From Nymphaea colorata (Eukaryota; Streptophyta; Magnoliopsida; Nymphaeales; Nymphaeaceae), in contig NC_045143.1 of NCBI RefSeq assembly GCF_008831285.2, positions 16,280,464-16,344,463 on the forward strand: 64,000 nucleotides of DNA. Reading direction: 5' to 3'. Shown in pieces: positions 24,206 through 36,485 of the stretch (its first letter is position 1; each line of letters begins with the position of its first letter). Below the pieces are notes generated by a model. That model saw nothing but the letters and a program-made list of their open reading frames with translations. It was not told the origin of the DNA and did no database searches. Both the position numbers and the translations under genes were made by a program.

Positions 24206-26314
24206 ATGGTGAACTCCGTTAAGAAGCAGCCTCTCAACCCGATGCTTCTCGTCTCCTTATTGCACTCATGTAAGACTGCGAAGCAACTGAGGTCCGTCCA
24301 TGGAACGATGATTGTCAGCGGAGCGTTGCGAGAGAGTGAAACGTTCCTCTGGAACTCACTTATCAAAAGCTACAGACATTGTTGCTACGGATCGCTAGAA
24401 CCTATCCTTCTGTACCACCAAATGATGCGTAATGGTATTGTTTTTGATAAATTTACGTTTCCCTTCGTGATCAAAGCATGCACCAATCTTCGAACAATCA
24501 AATTGGGGCAGCAGATCCACGGCCAAGTGGTTAAGAGCAGGCATGTAGTGGACCATTTCGTTCAGGGCTGCCTTGTGGATATGTATGCCAAGGGTGGCAG
24601 CATAGAAGCTGCTCGCCTTTGTTTTGATTCCATGCCATACAAGAATTCGGTGTCATGGAACTCCATGATTGATGGGTACGTGAAACATGGGGATGTTGGC
24701 ACTGCACGCCATTTGTTCGATAGAATGCCGTTGGAGGAAAGAGATTTGTTTTCATGGAATGTGATGATTGATGGATATGGAAAGAATGGTCAAGTCAATC
24801 TGGCACGTGAATTGTTTGATGAAATGCCTGAGAAGGACGTTGTGTCATGGAACTCTATGATGCATGGGCATGCCAAGGCTGGTAATATGAAGGAAGCAAA
24901 GGAGTTATTTGACGTTATGCCAGCGAGAGACAATGTGTCATGGGGAATCATGGTTTCAGGGTATGTCAATTGCGGTGCCATTGACATGGCCCGTCATGTG
25001 CTTGATCTGATGCCTCGGAGTAACCTGTTTTCGTGGAATGCATTGATTGATGGGTATGCAAAAATCGGCAGTATTGACATCATGTTAGAATTGTTTGAGC
25101 AAATGAAAAGGAAGAACTTGGTGTCTTGGAATATTGTTCTCAATGCATTTGCAAAATGTGGTGATACGGAGATGGCATGCCGAATGTTCGAACGGATGCC
25201 TGAGAAGGATATAGTTTCTTGGAACACAATGATAGATGGATATGCTAAAACCGGAGATGCTGGAAGTGCACGGAAATTGTTTGATGCGATGCCATTCAGG
25301 GATGTGGTGTCATGGAATTCGATAATTTCAGCATACAAAAACTCTGGTTGCACTGAGGAATCTGTAGGCCTCTTCCATAGCATGTTGGCAGGTGGAACCA
25401 CACCAGATTGCTCGACGCTCGCTGTTGTACTTTCGGCCATTGCTGACATGGGCATTCTTGCTGAAGGCAAATGGGTTCACCGTTATCTTGAAAGGAATCA
25501 AGTTCCATTGAGCGGAAATGTTGGTGTTGCTCTTATAGACATGTACTCTAAGTGCGGGAATCTGGATATTGCTACAGAAATATTCTGCAGCATGCCACAG
25601 AAGAGCGTAGATCATTGGAATTCGATGATTGCTGGACATGCAGTTTATGGCTATGGTAGTTATGCCATCCGCTTGTTCGAGGAACTTCAGAAATCGTCGG
25701 TGGAGCCTGATGATATAAGTTTCATTGCTGTTTTGAGTGCATGCAGTCATGCTGGTTTGGTAGATGAGGGCCATTACTACTTCAACCTCATGACTTTGCA
25801 GTATTGTTTGGAACCGAAGATCCAGCATTATGGCTGTCTGGTCGACCTCCTGAGCCGTTCAGGACATGTGGAGGAGGCAAGTTTACTAGTGAAGAACATG
25901 CCTATGAAGCCAAATGATGTCATTTGGAGGGCACTTCTTGGTGCTTGCAAGACACACGGGAACGTAGTCGTTGGAGAGGAGGCAGCGAATCACTTGTTTG
26001 AACTCGACCCCGATGACACCAGTTCTTATTCCCTTCTGTCTGACATGTACGGTGCAGTGGGACGTTGGGATGAGGCTCTCAAGACAAGGGAAACAATGAA
26101 AGAGAAAGGAATAAAGAAACTAGCTCCAGGTTGCAGTTCTATTGAATCGGATGCTATTGTTCATGAGGTTGATGCTACTCTGCCTGACAATCCAGCAGGA
26201 CATATGTTGTATCATGGAGCTGAGAACACGCACATTGTTAGTGAGAAGGAGCAATTTGTCCTGGAGAGAATCTCAAAAGAGCGGACTCGCTTGTGGTTCG
26301 ACACAAAGGACTAG
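24206..26314 (+). CDS. Pentatricopeptide repeat protein, PLS class with E domain
   Basis: Single-exon frame of 702 residues, as is usual for plant PPR genes. Such proteins bind organellar RNA base by base and act in editing, splicing or stability in plastids or mitochondria. Degenerate repeats start near residue 45. Residues about 148-400 form an unusual run of short S-type repeats, with tryptophans of the (F/V)SWN motif at 184, 215, 246, 277, 308, 339 and 370, exactly 31 apart. L and P repeats follow (PDCSTLAVVLSA, PDDISFIAVLSACSHAGLVD) and then an E domain (VIWRALLGACKTHGN, KKLAPGCSSIES). There is no DYW deaminase domain at the C-terminus. A targeting peptide is not obvious. The nearest named relatives are PLS/E proteins such as At3g29230 (from memory). 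I chose ATG 24206 because it precedes the first repeat by the usual distance. Confidence 0.93.
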   Translation: MVNSVKKQPLNPMLLVSLLHSCKTAKQLRSVHGTMIVSGALRESETFLWNSLIKSYRHCCYGSLEPILLYHQMMRNGIVFDKFTFPFVIKACTNLRTIKLGQQIHGQVVKSRHVVDHFVQGCLVDMYAKGGSIEAARLCFDSMPYKNSVSWNSMIDGYVKHGDVGTARHLFDRMPLEERDLFSWNVMIDGYGKNGQVNLARELFDEMPEKDVVSWNSMMHGHAKAGNMKEAKELFDVMPARDNVSWGIMVSGYVNCGAIDMARHVLDLMPRSNLFSWNALIDGYAKIGSIDIMLELFEQMKRKNLVSWNIVLNAFAKCGDTEMACRMFERMPEKDIVSWNTMIDGYAKTGDAGSARKLFDAMPFRDVVSWNSIISAYKNSGCTEESVGLFHSMLAGGTTPDCSTLAVVLSAIADMGILAEGKWVHRYLERNQVPLSGNVGVALIDMYSKCGNLDIATEIFCSMPQKSVDHWNSMIAGHAVYGYGSYAIRLFEELQKSSVEPDDISFIAVLSACSHAGLVDEGHYYFNLMTLQYCLEPKIQHYGCLVDLLSRSGHVEEASLLVKNMPMKPNDVIWRALLGACKTHGNVVVGEEAANHLFELDPDDTSSYSLLSDMYGAVGRWDEALKTRETMKEKGIKKLAPGCSSIESDAIVHEVDATLPDNPAGHMLYHGAENTHIVSEKEQFVLERISKERTRLWFDTKD

Positions 26315-29300
26315 ATGGACACATTGAGTTGCTGAGAAACAATCGATTTGAGGGGCCTTAGAAAGATCGACTTGGGGATATGACTGACATCTGGAACGCC
26401 ATGATTGGGATGTTTGCGCCCTTGCTTCGTGTTGCTTATGAGGGAATTTGCAGTATACGGTTCGAAGCTAAGTTGAGAAATTCAACAAGAGGAGATGTAA
26501 TGGTGCAAGAAGCAGTCCGAAGGAAAACTATATCCCTCAGATTGTTTTGCATATGTGGATGATCTTCCTCTAAATTTACCCATTCGTGCGCAAGTCCATT
26601 CCGTAGCAAACGTGCAATGAGAGCTCGTAACTGCATTTCTAAGATGGGGTTCATTTCTTTTGAGTTTTTATTATTACATAGCATGGTTATATACTCGGTT
26701 GCTGAAGCATAGAACCTACGCGCTGAACAACGGGTTGGGATTGTCCTTGCCATATAAAACAACAAAGCTGCATGTTTTCTCACTCAAAATGTTGTAATTC
26801 TGTGGGCAGTTTGGTGTTCATAAGACACTTTTCCCAAGATTAACTATAAAACAAGTCATATTTCTATATATTTCCGTATATTCCCATTCAAAACAATGAA
26901 GAACAATATATGGCAAACTTGAAAGGCTGAATAAACCAACCGTCGTATACTTTCATGTTCCTCATTTGTTCATCCCTTGATCATCATTTCGATCTTATCG
27001 GTATAGCCAACCATGTTTTCATCGTTTGGATTTGGCTGCGCCATCAAGAACCACTGAATCAAGTTGATCCATTTTCATTCATGAGTGAAGCAGATGAGAA
27101 TATTGTGATCGAACCGATAAAATAGTTTCTTCGTGAAGACGATCTGATGGGATGATTGAGTTTGGACCTTGGTATGCCAGTATTTGATGAATTGATCATT
27201 AGATATTTGGGAAGGACCAGCAATGAGACAATAAAAGAAACCAAAGGAAAGCCTTTTGCGATTAGACCCTCCTCTTTCTGGTCTTAGATCTTCTGCCATT
27301 GATAAGCCAAATTGCATGGATGGACCCAGAATGCCTAAAAACACAAAATCTGAGAAAAAACAATCAAGATTTTTTCTGATCTGCAAACTGAGTTTCGATG
27401 TTCCTACAAACTAATTAAGACCTTAGGCCATAAACACCCGAAGAGTAATGTTTCTACATAAAAAGAATTATTGCTTCTCTTCTGGAACCACACGTTTCTA
27501 GACAGGTGGAATTCATCACATCCATACAGGCGAATTTGCTAAGATTCAGCACACATTACGCAGGGAAGCCCAAAACTGTTCTCCACAAGCCTTTATTAAT
27601 TAAAAAATAAATAAAAGAAAACTGATGTAGAAGAATGATGGATGTGGGGCGCCAACCTTGAGGCTTCAAGCTCGCTTCTCCACTCATTTATCGTCCCTAC
27701 CCACCATGCAGCTAGCTAGCAGACCCAACTGCTATGAAGATCAAATCCATTTAGATAGCAACAACAGTATGTGTCTGTTAAGATGAAGCCCCACTAGAAC
27801 GGATATTTTAGCACCACTCAGATTAGGATCACTGAGTGCATTCATATTTTGGGTGACAAAGGAACAAATGGCATATGCCATGAAAATACATGCTGCATCG
27901 TTCCATAAGGAAACCAAATAAATCCCCCCACGAAAAAATATGTATAGGCGCATGCACAAAATGCTAATATCCAAGCATAATTGCCTCTCTACTTCGGTCT
28001 ATCTGCTAATTATTCTGATGATCATCATCGATGCGCTGAACCATGTTCAGAAGATTATTCACTTCCTTCCCCAACTTCCCTTCCTTAATCATACACTTAT
28101 CGAGCAGATACGTGTGTGTGTGTGTGTGTGCACAAAGGAAGAAAATGTAGTCCCTTGTCTTCTTCAATCATAATGCACAAGAAAACCATTACTTTGGGAT
28201 AACTTACAATGGGCATGTTTTAAGAGCGCCCATTTAATTTAATGATCCTTTTCTTTATTCAATCAACAATGCTTTTGATTCGCTTTTATGTGTATGTTGT
28301 CACCTTGATGGCAGTTTTCTTGATCACATTAACTTCTGACAGTTTCTTGGATGTTTTTATGTACAAAAGAAAGTTCAGAGCGATCATGAAAAGAAAAGCT
28401 CAATGTGGACGTCCCCAGTAATCCATTTTCTAGTGTGAGAAAAGATGTTGATCCACAATGAGATGTCGGCTCTTCCTACGACCAGCATTTGTACGTGGTT
28501 CCCAATTATTTGAGATAATTTGAGGATATTCAAAGATTATTAGGTTTCTTGATATTCCGCCTTCAGCTTTGTCAAGATGATTAAGATTTTTAGATTATTA
28601 TCTGAAACGGTCTCTACATTATCAAGTTTCCTGTCATAGTTCTTTGAAAATGACATCGACTTTTTCGGCGTTCCTCGATGACTTAGTGCTTGATCAGACT
28701 GGAATTATGGAATTCTATAATTAAAATTCTTATTTTTTTATGAAATAGTAATTACATTATTTTTGATTCCGAAATTATAAGCTTATTCTTAATTTTAGAA
28801 TTTTTTCATCACTCTTTAGGGCACATGTCATAATTTAATTAATCAATTTTAAATTTTTAATTCATGTTTTATCAAACATATCATTTTCAATTCTAGAATC
28901 AAAATTTCAAACTATCAAACACAAAGGAAAACTAAAACTGGAATTTTTCATTCAATTTTTTTTGGGTGAAATTTCATTTTTAGAATTTTAATTCTAAAAT
29001 CAAAATACAAAGTCATTGAACAGCCCCTACTGTTCAAGAAGAGGCACCCCTGATGACTCTCTAGATTACTGAAGCTGCTTGTTGACATTTTTTTTGAAAT
29101 AAAGTTAACCTTCTAGTAGTAAGCGTCATCAGTTACATTGATTGAGCATTTTATCAAAAATTTAATAAGCAGAAACTGATCGACTCAATTTAAAATATAT
29201 AGGAGATCTCTCTCTCTCTCTCTCTCTCTCTCAATTGTTTTCATGCCAAGTTTAAATGACCTAACTGTATCTAGCAATTTTCACCTTGTGTATTTAATTG

Positions 29301-30850
29301 CATGCCTTATGCCAATACTAATTATTGATGGATCCTTGGGTTAATTGTTATAATACAAAAAATATGTCAATTAATTCTATATAATTACTGAAAAGGTATA
29401 CTTCTATAGCTGTTTTGATGGGAAGCTTGCTGTAAGAGCAATTACACAACACGCGCTAAAGCATGCCTACATTAATTTGTTTTTCTTTTTATGCATATTT
29501 GCTTAATGTGAAAAATGAAATGGAAAAATTATGCTTTTGAAAATGAAAAGAACATCAATTTTTCATATTTTGATTTATATTGTGTAGACGTTTTCCCTTC
29601 TATGGTCCGCCCATGCATGTGGGGTCAAGATCTCTTCAAAGGCAGTCGGTCAGTCTTATTGAAGGACATTACGCAGCTCACCAGCGCCGCATGTGGCCGC
29701 AAATGATTTTGTCTGCTGTACACTCACCCACATATTTTGCCAAGTTGCATTCTAAATGAAAGATGCAGCTCTGTTACACCTTAACGCGCGAGTATATAGT
29801 AGACTGTTAAGATCATATATGAACTAAGGGTACATATATATATATATATATATATACACGATAAGTCAAGATCTTTTATGGCGATATAAATGTTGGAGCG
29901 TGAAGCTTAATCTATACTTAATAGGTTTTCTTGATTTTTGTAAGGACATTTATGTAATTTTACTTTTTACAGGTTTGCCCCCCTAATCCCCATATTTAAG
30001 ATAAGGGAGTTGGGGGTGAGGGGGAGGGTGTGGTGGTCATGTATTCTTTAATTATTTTGTGACAGTAAAAAATAGTATTGGGCAGCCATGGAGTTAAGAG
30101 AACCTTGTGTCTTTGAACCATGTAAATCCTTGTGTCTTTTTTTTTTCTCTCTTGGTGTTGTAAAAGAAAGAGAAAGAAAGGGTCTGGTTCCTAGCATCAA
30201 CTCAGTCCCCATAAATATCATGGTATGGTGAAAAACAAAGGCACTACAAAATATGCCTAATTTTCCAAGGGAAAACATAGTCCCCACTGGTTTGCCACCC
30301 AGCAGACTAAGTTGAGCTCATCTTAAACCTCCCAGCTGAAACTTGTGACTTGACAGCCAAAATTGATCAAAACGAAAATGGGATCTGTGATAGTCCAGAA
30401 CAAACCACTGAGCTTTACTGGGTGTTTGAAACCAGTTACCGTGGCACACAAAGAACTGTAGAACTGGACAGATGCTCCAACTCATGCACCTCTTTGTTGT
30501 GTGACGGAGACACTAACTATCCTTTTAGGGGAGGGATCCATACTTAGCAAACCCATAACTCAAACTTAGATCGGCTGATGACCAGGTTATCCGGTCAGTG
30601 AGTTGACCCTCGACTCGATCAAGTTTTAAAATAACCTAAATCAGACAAGTCAGGAGTGAATTGGGCCGAATCAAAGGCAAGTCATGAGCGAGGAGGCCAG
30701 CCAACCTGGACTTGTGGCCAATGACTCAAGTAGTGTACGTGGCTATGCATGTAGCGGCGGAGCCAAGGAAGGGCCGGCAGGCCCACCTCCCACCCTACAA
30801 AATTTTGAAACTATAATTTGACTCCTATCAAAATTTTAAAACTATAACTG
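26315..30850. other. Intergenic DNA downstream of the PPR gene
   Basis: No supported gene. The first few hundred bases are probably PPR 3' UTR. From 28690 to 29028 there is an AT-rich block full of AATTCTA/TAGAATT words that ends in TTGAACAGCCCCTAC, a MITE-like terminus. Related words occur at 21290-21430. CT and TA microsatellites lie at 29205-29232 and 29831-29856. Open frames in this stretch lack recognisable domains. Confidence 0.5.
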
Positions 30851-30879
30851 GACTTGTATCACGAATTATTTTTTTTTGC

Positions 30880-31455
30880 TCCGGCCTACGCGCATGCATG
30901 TTACCTTCTTTTATCAGTGTCGACATGGGCATGCAACCACGAACGCTCAGTGGCATTCCTGCAACAGCCTGCCGCTTGTGAGGACAGTTCAGGCATCCAG
31001 AAATTGGACAGCGTGAATGGTGCCATCAAAGGTGCACTGTCTCCAAGCGTCGTGCTGCGCCCATAAAGGCAAACACAATTGGGAGGACTTCTGTTTGGAA
31101 CCTTGTGGCTCTGGCGCAAGACCATTTTGCCCTTGGCATCTCACCACACGCCTCTTGGAGGAATGATTCATTCACCCACCGCATTGATTGAAAGAGAACA
31201 AGAGGAAGGCTACAAACTTCACCGGGGCCATCGCAAAGGAGGCCGTGTCCTTCCATACACGTGTTGTTCATCTCTTCCTGGTTCGACTGTATGTCCTTTG
31301 CGGCAAAGAGATGCGGACCAGACCATGGCAACTCCTCCACAACTTTGACTGGCACCTTTGTTTTATGAGCCCCTGGAGCGCGATAAAACAGTTTGACGGG
31401 TTGTTAGCAGATCTCATCAAAGCAGCTAGCCTGCCTGAGTCTCTGCAGAAGTGAG
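30880..31455 (+). other. Unassigned coding-like island, possibly a gene relic
   Basis: A GC-richer island in AT-rich surroundings. In different plus frames it reads HERSVAFLQQPAACEDSSGI and DSVNGAIKGALSPSVVL, then GRTSVWNLVALAQDHFALGI and SPHASWRNDSFTH, then LHNFDWHLCFMSPWSAIKQF and DGLLADLIKAASLPESLQK before a TGA. The phrases look protein-like, but the frame changes several times. I do not recognise the family. It could be a frameshifted pseudogene or a multi-exon gene with unseen introns. Confidence 0.3.
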
Positions 31456-33990
31456 CGCTGAGCTATCCTGTGCGTGCAGAGAACACGATTTGGGAATAGA
31501 GCTCCTGCATTGATTTGTGTAAGAGCTCCTACCTTCTTCTTGTTTGCTTCCTTCAGATTGATCGGTTTCATGGATTGAAATGAAAATGAAGCGAATGAAA
31601 GTTCTTTCTTATGCTTATGGCTTTACTTGGTTATCATCTATGTTTTCACTCTTTTGTTTATGCCATTATCTCTTCTTATTGTTCTTTGTATATATATATC
31701 TATATTTTGCATCTTTAAGCTTAGTTGAGGGCTGAACTAGTTTACTTGGGATCTAAATCTGCAAGGCAGAAACAGGAAGTGCCCAACAGTACTTGTGAGC
31801 ATGGCGATGATGATGCGATCGAGTCTGAAATTAAGCCTTACAAAGAGGAGGCCCATTCATGTGCTGTTATATCTAAGGAACAAAGAGTAACTTACCTATG
31901 GGGAGAAGCGATTTTAATTCGCCTTCAAAGTCATAAAAACTAAGCAAAACCGTAGGATTTAATTAATTCGAAGGTTAACAGTATAACCATTTCAGTTTAA
32001 TTACAGAAGCTTGTCAATGTCAACAATGAAGAAGCATAGCCCTTGTGTTGATTCTTAGATTTTTGAACATACAGATCAGATGCGCATGGTCAAAAGAAGC
32101 AGTCGTGGTGTGACATTAAGAGTAGAGAAACTATATAACCACCCATGTAAGCACATGAATAGTAACTGAAGAGCTTATGCTTGAGATTCGTTTCATGAGT
32201 CGGCGCTAACCTTTATATTACCATAAAGAGTAGGCATCAAGGCGGCGCCACATATTATTTCATGTTGCTAAGTGACTCAAATAAGAGGTGAGATAATTAT
32301 CTGAATTCGGTCATTAGCAGAGTTTAACCTCACACACCGAGCTGGAAGAGGGCCCGTTGAGTTTATTATGCATGCTGCAGGTCTACCGACTGTTACAATA
32401 CATATACAGCTTTTTCCGATGTTTCGTCTTCACATTTTGGGTAACAAAAGAAGTGCTCGCTCCTTTCTCAAAGAGCAGGAATGAAAGTGAGAGGACCTAC
32501 TTCTGTGGAGTCCGTATACATATGTATATGTCTGAATAGAAACATACCACACAGTCATGTGTTAATAGTGAATTTCATCGGCTGAACTATGCTTTTTGCA
32601 GGAACTGCAGTCAAGTACTCGTTCCCAATACTGTGTCCTTATGAAATTCACGGTGGAAAATTGCCTGCCTTCATAAGATAAGGGTTTGGTGTTGAGCAGT
32701 GCCAGTACTGGTTAGATCATTCTGTTTTTCTTTTTTCTTTTTACCTTTTAATGGCCAGAATCTTTTTAAAAGATCAGGTCACAAGGACATAAGAAATCTA
32801 AGCATGCGAACCTGCAGACTGGCGTATCGGTCAAAGATCGTCAGTACTGCATCACTTTTGGGAGGTGCAGGGTACACAGCTATGGTAAATAGAGCAAGGG
32901 AAGAAAAAACTAAAAAGGTCCCACCCCTTGGAAATCCGACTTTGATTTTGTTCCTCCCATCTCAATATAAGAGATAGTAAGAAGGGTGATTTTACCATGG
33001 TGAACTTGTCGTGTTTATTTGTATTTCAGAGAAAACTTACGTAAAAGAGAAAATTTATTTAGTCCATGATCCATGAACTACTCCCTTAGGGTGTGTTTGA
33101 TTCGAATCTACGGATACAACCACCCACCAAACACAAGTGAAGTTCACCATGGTGAACTCGCCTCTCTGTACACCCGCTAAAATGTGCGACTTTTTCACCC
33201 TGCTCTGTTTAATCTCGATGAATCCACCAGTACACACAGTGATGAACCGAAAAGCAAGTGGGCATCTAAGTTAGGTTATGTTCCACTTGTGTATGGGTGT
33301 TTTACCTACGTTTGGAAGTGATGAAGAGAGAGGAAAAAAAATCTCTGTGCAATATGTTCTAGGGATTTGGCTAAGAGAACCAACTTAGTTTCTTTAATTT
33401 GTTTGTGTGACATAAGAAAATCACATAGGAAAACAAAATTAAAAGAGATGAGTAAGTAGGCTGGCAGAATCAAAGAATTCAAAGTTGTACCACGAAAAGT
33501 CCCTCCATCTCAAGAGACCCCCAAAAAAGTGGCTGACTTTAGGAAACATTTTCCTACGAATGATGAAAAATGTCTCAATTTCCTTCTTCAAGGCTAGATA
33601 GAGGAGGCACGCAGTTCCAGCAGAAACAGAACAGTAGAAAGAATGGATTCAACGCTCTATTGCGAAGAGCTTTAAATCACTGAACCATATATTTCCAGTA
33701 ACTGTAGCTTCATTCAAAACAAAGGGGCGCCTTATATATTTCTGTTGAAGAGGTACACTGACCAAGGGGTTTGTTGAAGAGGTACACGAAATAATGGACC
33801 ATGAATGATAACTCGGTCTTTGTGGTCCAATTTTGTAAAGATAGGCGATGACAATGATTATAGAACAGGGATATATGAGGATCTGAGATTAGATGAAGTG
33901 TGGGCTCCATTGATACAAGTTCAGGCCCTTGAGGGGACTTTCATAATCATCCCGCTTTGTAAACATCGATCGATCCAAACCGTGATCTGG
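31456..33990. other. Intergenic DNA with no recognised feature
   Basis: AT-rich non-coding sequence. Short frames only, none with a recognisable motif. A GGTGTGTTTGATTCGAATC string near 33090 resembles a MITE end, but no partner end was found. Confidence 0.5.
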
Positions 33991-34090
33991 ACCAACCTAT
34001 TGGAGTCGAATCATTTGAAAACCGATTCACTTACTGAACCGGTTCGGTCGTGCTTTGTCATTGGTATTAGCTGTTTTAACTTCTGATCGT

Positions 34091-34440
34091 ATTTCAGCAC
34101 AATCTGCCGAAGAAACGAGAAGGTTGGTGCTGGAACGGGTGCGTGCTGTCACCAATATCAACCCGATACGGGGGAAAGATGATGCCCAACATGTGCGTCC
34201 GTTGGGGGAACATGCGCCAGTACAGGTCATGACGACACTCCGGTGGCTCGGGTCCTGTTATAATGAACGGCTCCTTTTTGAAGGGCACTAATGGCGTTGC
34301 GTGTTTGTTTGGGTGGACAGGGAGAAGAAAGAGCTGGACAAGGATTGCATGGACATCACAGTGATGAAGCCCCATATGTACGTGGTTCCGTCCGGCAGGC
34401 ATCCCCCACTAGCCCTCAAGTCCTACATGAGGTCAACCCT
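34091..34440 (+). other. Unassigned coding-like segment
   Basis: After a good acceptor-like string (GTATTTCAG ending at about 34099) one frame reads AQSAEETRRLVLERVRAVTN and INPIRGKDDAQHVRPL. Further on another frame reads KKELDKDCMDITVMKPHMYV and VPSGRHPPLALKSYM. These look like parts of a real protein, but I cannot name the family and cannot join them into one frame. Most likely a decayed gene fragment. Confidence 0.3.
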
Positions 34441-36410
34441 AACCCTAACCTCAGTCCATTCAGATTTCACAATCCCCAATAAGCTAATTTTTTTTTATTT
34501 TTCAAAATAAATAATTTATGTTTTTCTTTTATAAAACGTAATTGTTATTAATCCCAAGCATACTTGATTCAACTATTTACTGCTTCACAAGTTTAGGGTA
34601 TTCAACCGCATGACGAATCCGATCCGACTAGTAGTGGGATTCAAATTTATTTGTCAGATTCGTCTGGTTGAATTTTATAATGGATATATTTGATCCATTG
34701 GCATCCCTATAGATGATACCTGCATCTAAATTCTACGGTGCTAAACGAGTCTGACCTGGATCAGATATATATATATAGTAGAAAGCAAATCCCAGAATTT
34801 ATAGACGACCTACATGGTCATGGTGGTAGAGGCTTTTCTTCATATGAGTCCATAAGCTAGGCTTCCAAATATAATATGGGTATGGTGCCCCACATCTTAC
34901 AGAAAAAGGTTCAACAAATTGTGACTTTACAAAGTGGTGCCAGTTCACTAGTGGAGTAGTTGTCCTTGTTACCATATGTTTCCGTCCACACAAGAAATTC
35001 TCAACTTTGATTCACATCCTGCCTGCACTTAATTAGACACCTCTCTGTTTTTAACTTTTTCAATTTTGTAAATGTAGAAATAAAAGTATTCGACAGTGAA
35101 AGCTAGGTCAGAATGCTCCAATAAAGATCAAGATGTTGAAGTTGGAGGAGGACAAAAATTCGATTTCCCCAGTCATTTGTTAATGCACTAGGGTTAGAAA
35201 ATAAACTTAATAATCAGATTATATTTCTTTAGCAAGACGACTAAGTGAATCCAGAGTCATGTTGAGGAATTCAACAAGTTGGTACATGTCTATACCATTT
35301 TGATAGATTCCGGTTTGATTTGAGTGAAATTCCCTTAGAAGAAATAGCATATCAACATGTTTCATGGATGTAAATTGTTAACGAGTATAAATTCAAAATA
35401 AGAAGAAAAAAGTTGTCCTATTAGATTTGCTTAATATGGATTGGAACTTTTCGTCTAATTTCTGATATTCTAATTCATTATGAGATGCCGATTTCCGCTT
35501 TATCGAAAGCAGAAGGCACGTAGAGTTAAGATGTTATTAGCTTATCATTCCCTCGAAAGGTTCAATAAGAACTAAAGAAACGACAAACCACCACACACCA
35601 TGCTTCTTGTTTGCTAAAAATTCTCTCACCTCCCAAGTTACAGATGGAGCTCTGTGGCGGGCTCGCATGGGGATTGTGTGGGCAGTTGCACACACAGTCC
35701 TACAAAAATGTTTTTTTTTTTCCAATTTATATATTGGTTATTTGACTATTTTCTTTATTGACATCTAGGTGTCTCCCATTTATTTGATTAGTGCCCCCTC
35801 GGCTAAAAATTCCTATCTCCATCAGGTCCACGTTCTTGCTTCGTCTTGTCATTCTCAAAAAATACTTTTTTAAAAATCTAAAAAAAAATTCCATAATAAT
35901 GCTTTAACATTTGCTAAATTTCAAATCAGAGCTTCAGATCTTTCAGAACTGAAGCTGCTAAGTGCAAACTAGTCTCCTTTGACTCATAAATAACTATTTC
36001 TGACTACAATGAACGACTATTGGTACGAGATAAAACCAATGCAGCTTGTTCTAACTGGACATCTGTGTTTTACAAGTTATGAGACAAATACAGCTCCTGT
36101 TTGCCGAAAACCTGACTGCGGTTTCTCGAATTAATTTTTAAATTCGGAGCGAAGCGAAATTATCTTATACAGCAGTGAAGAAATTAAACTAAGGAGATGA
36201 AGTCGGAGGGCTGTCCCCCTCCCCTGCAATGAATGCTCCAAACTGTCGAACGCCTTTCCCCCATTTCCTTCCATTAAGCACACTTTGGAGATCGCGCTTT
36301 TATGGCCTAAGGACCCTGAGTTTGTCAGATGGAACAGTAACTCCAGAGTCGAACAAAACAACGAGCTCAGGAATCCATTAGATCTCCAGAAAAATTGAAC
36401 AAGAAGAAAA
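34441..36410. other. Intergenic DNA upstream of the DUF641 gene
   Basis: AT-rich, no supported gene. The last part should contain the promoter of the gene starting at 36486, but no TATA element could be chosen with confidence. Confidence 0.5.
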
Positions 36411-36485
36411 ACTGAGCCTCTCTCTCTCTCTCTCACACACATACACAGAAGCGAGGACGAGATCAAGCCGAAGAAGAAGCAAGGA
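36411..36485 (+). promoter_or_regulatory. CT-rich 5' leader of the DUF641 gene
   Basis: A (CT)n tract at 36417-36434 is followed by CACACACATACACAG and a purine-rich stretch up to the ATG (AAGGAATGGCG). Pyrimidine-rich microsatellites just upstream of the start are common plant 5' UTR elements. Confidence 0.45.

Noticed and set aside
24994-25828. Minus-strand frames of 158 and 166 residues within the PPR gene
   Set aside because: They are mirror frames of the regular 31-residue repeats, not independent genes.
26436-26783. 115-residue minus-strand frame after the PPR gene
   Set aside because: Lies in the probable 3' UTR and flank of the PPR gene; no recognisable motif.
34434-34452. Telomere-like CCCTAACCCTAACC string
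   Set aside because: Only about two units and not the plant CCCTAAA repeat; too short to be an interstitial telomere.
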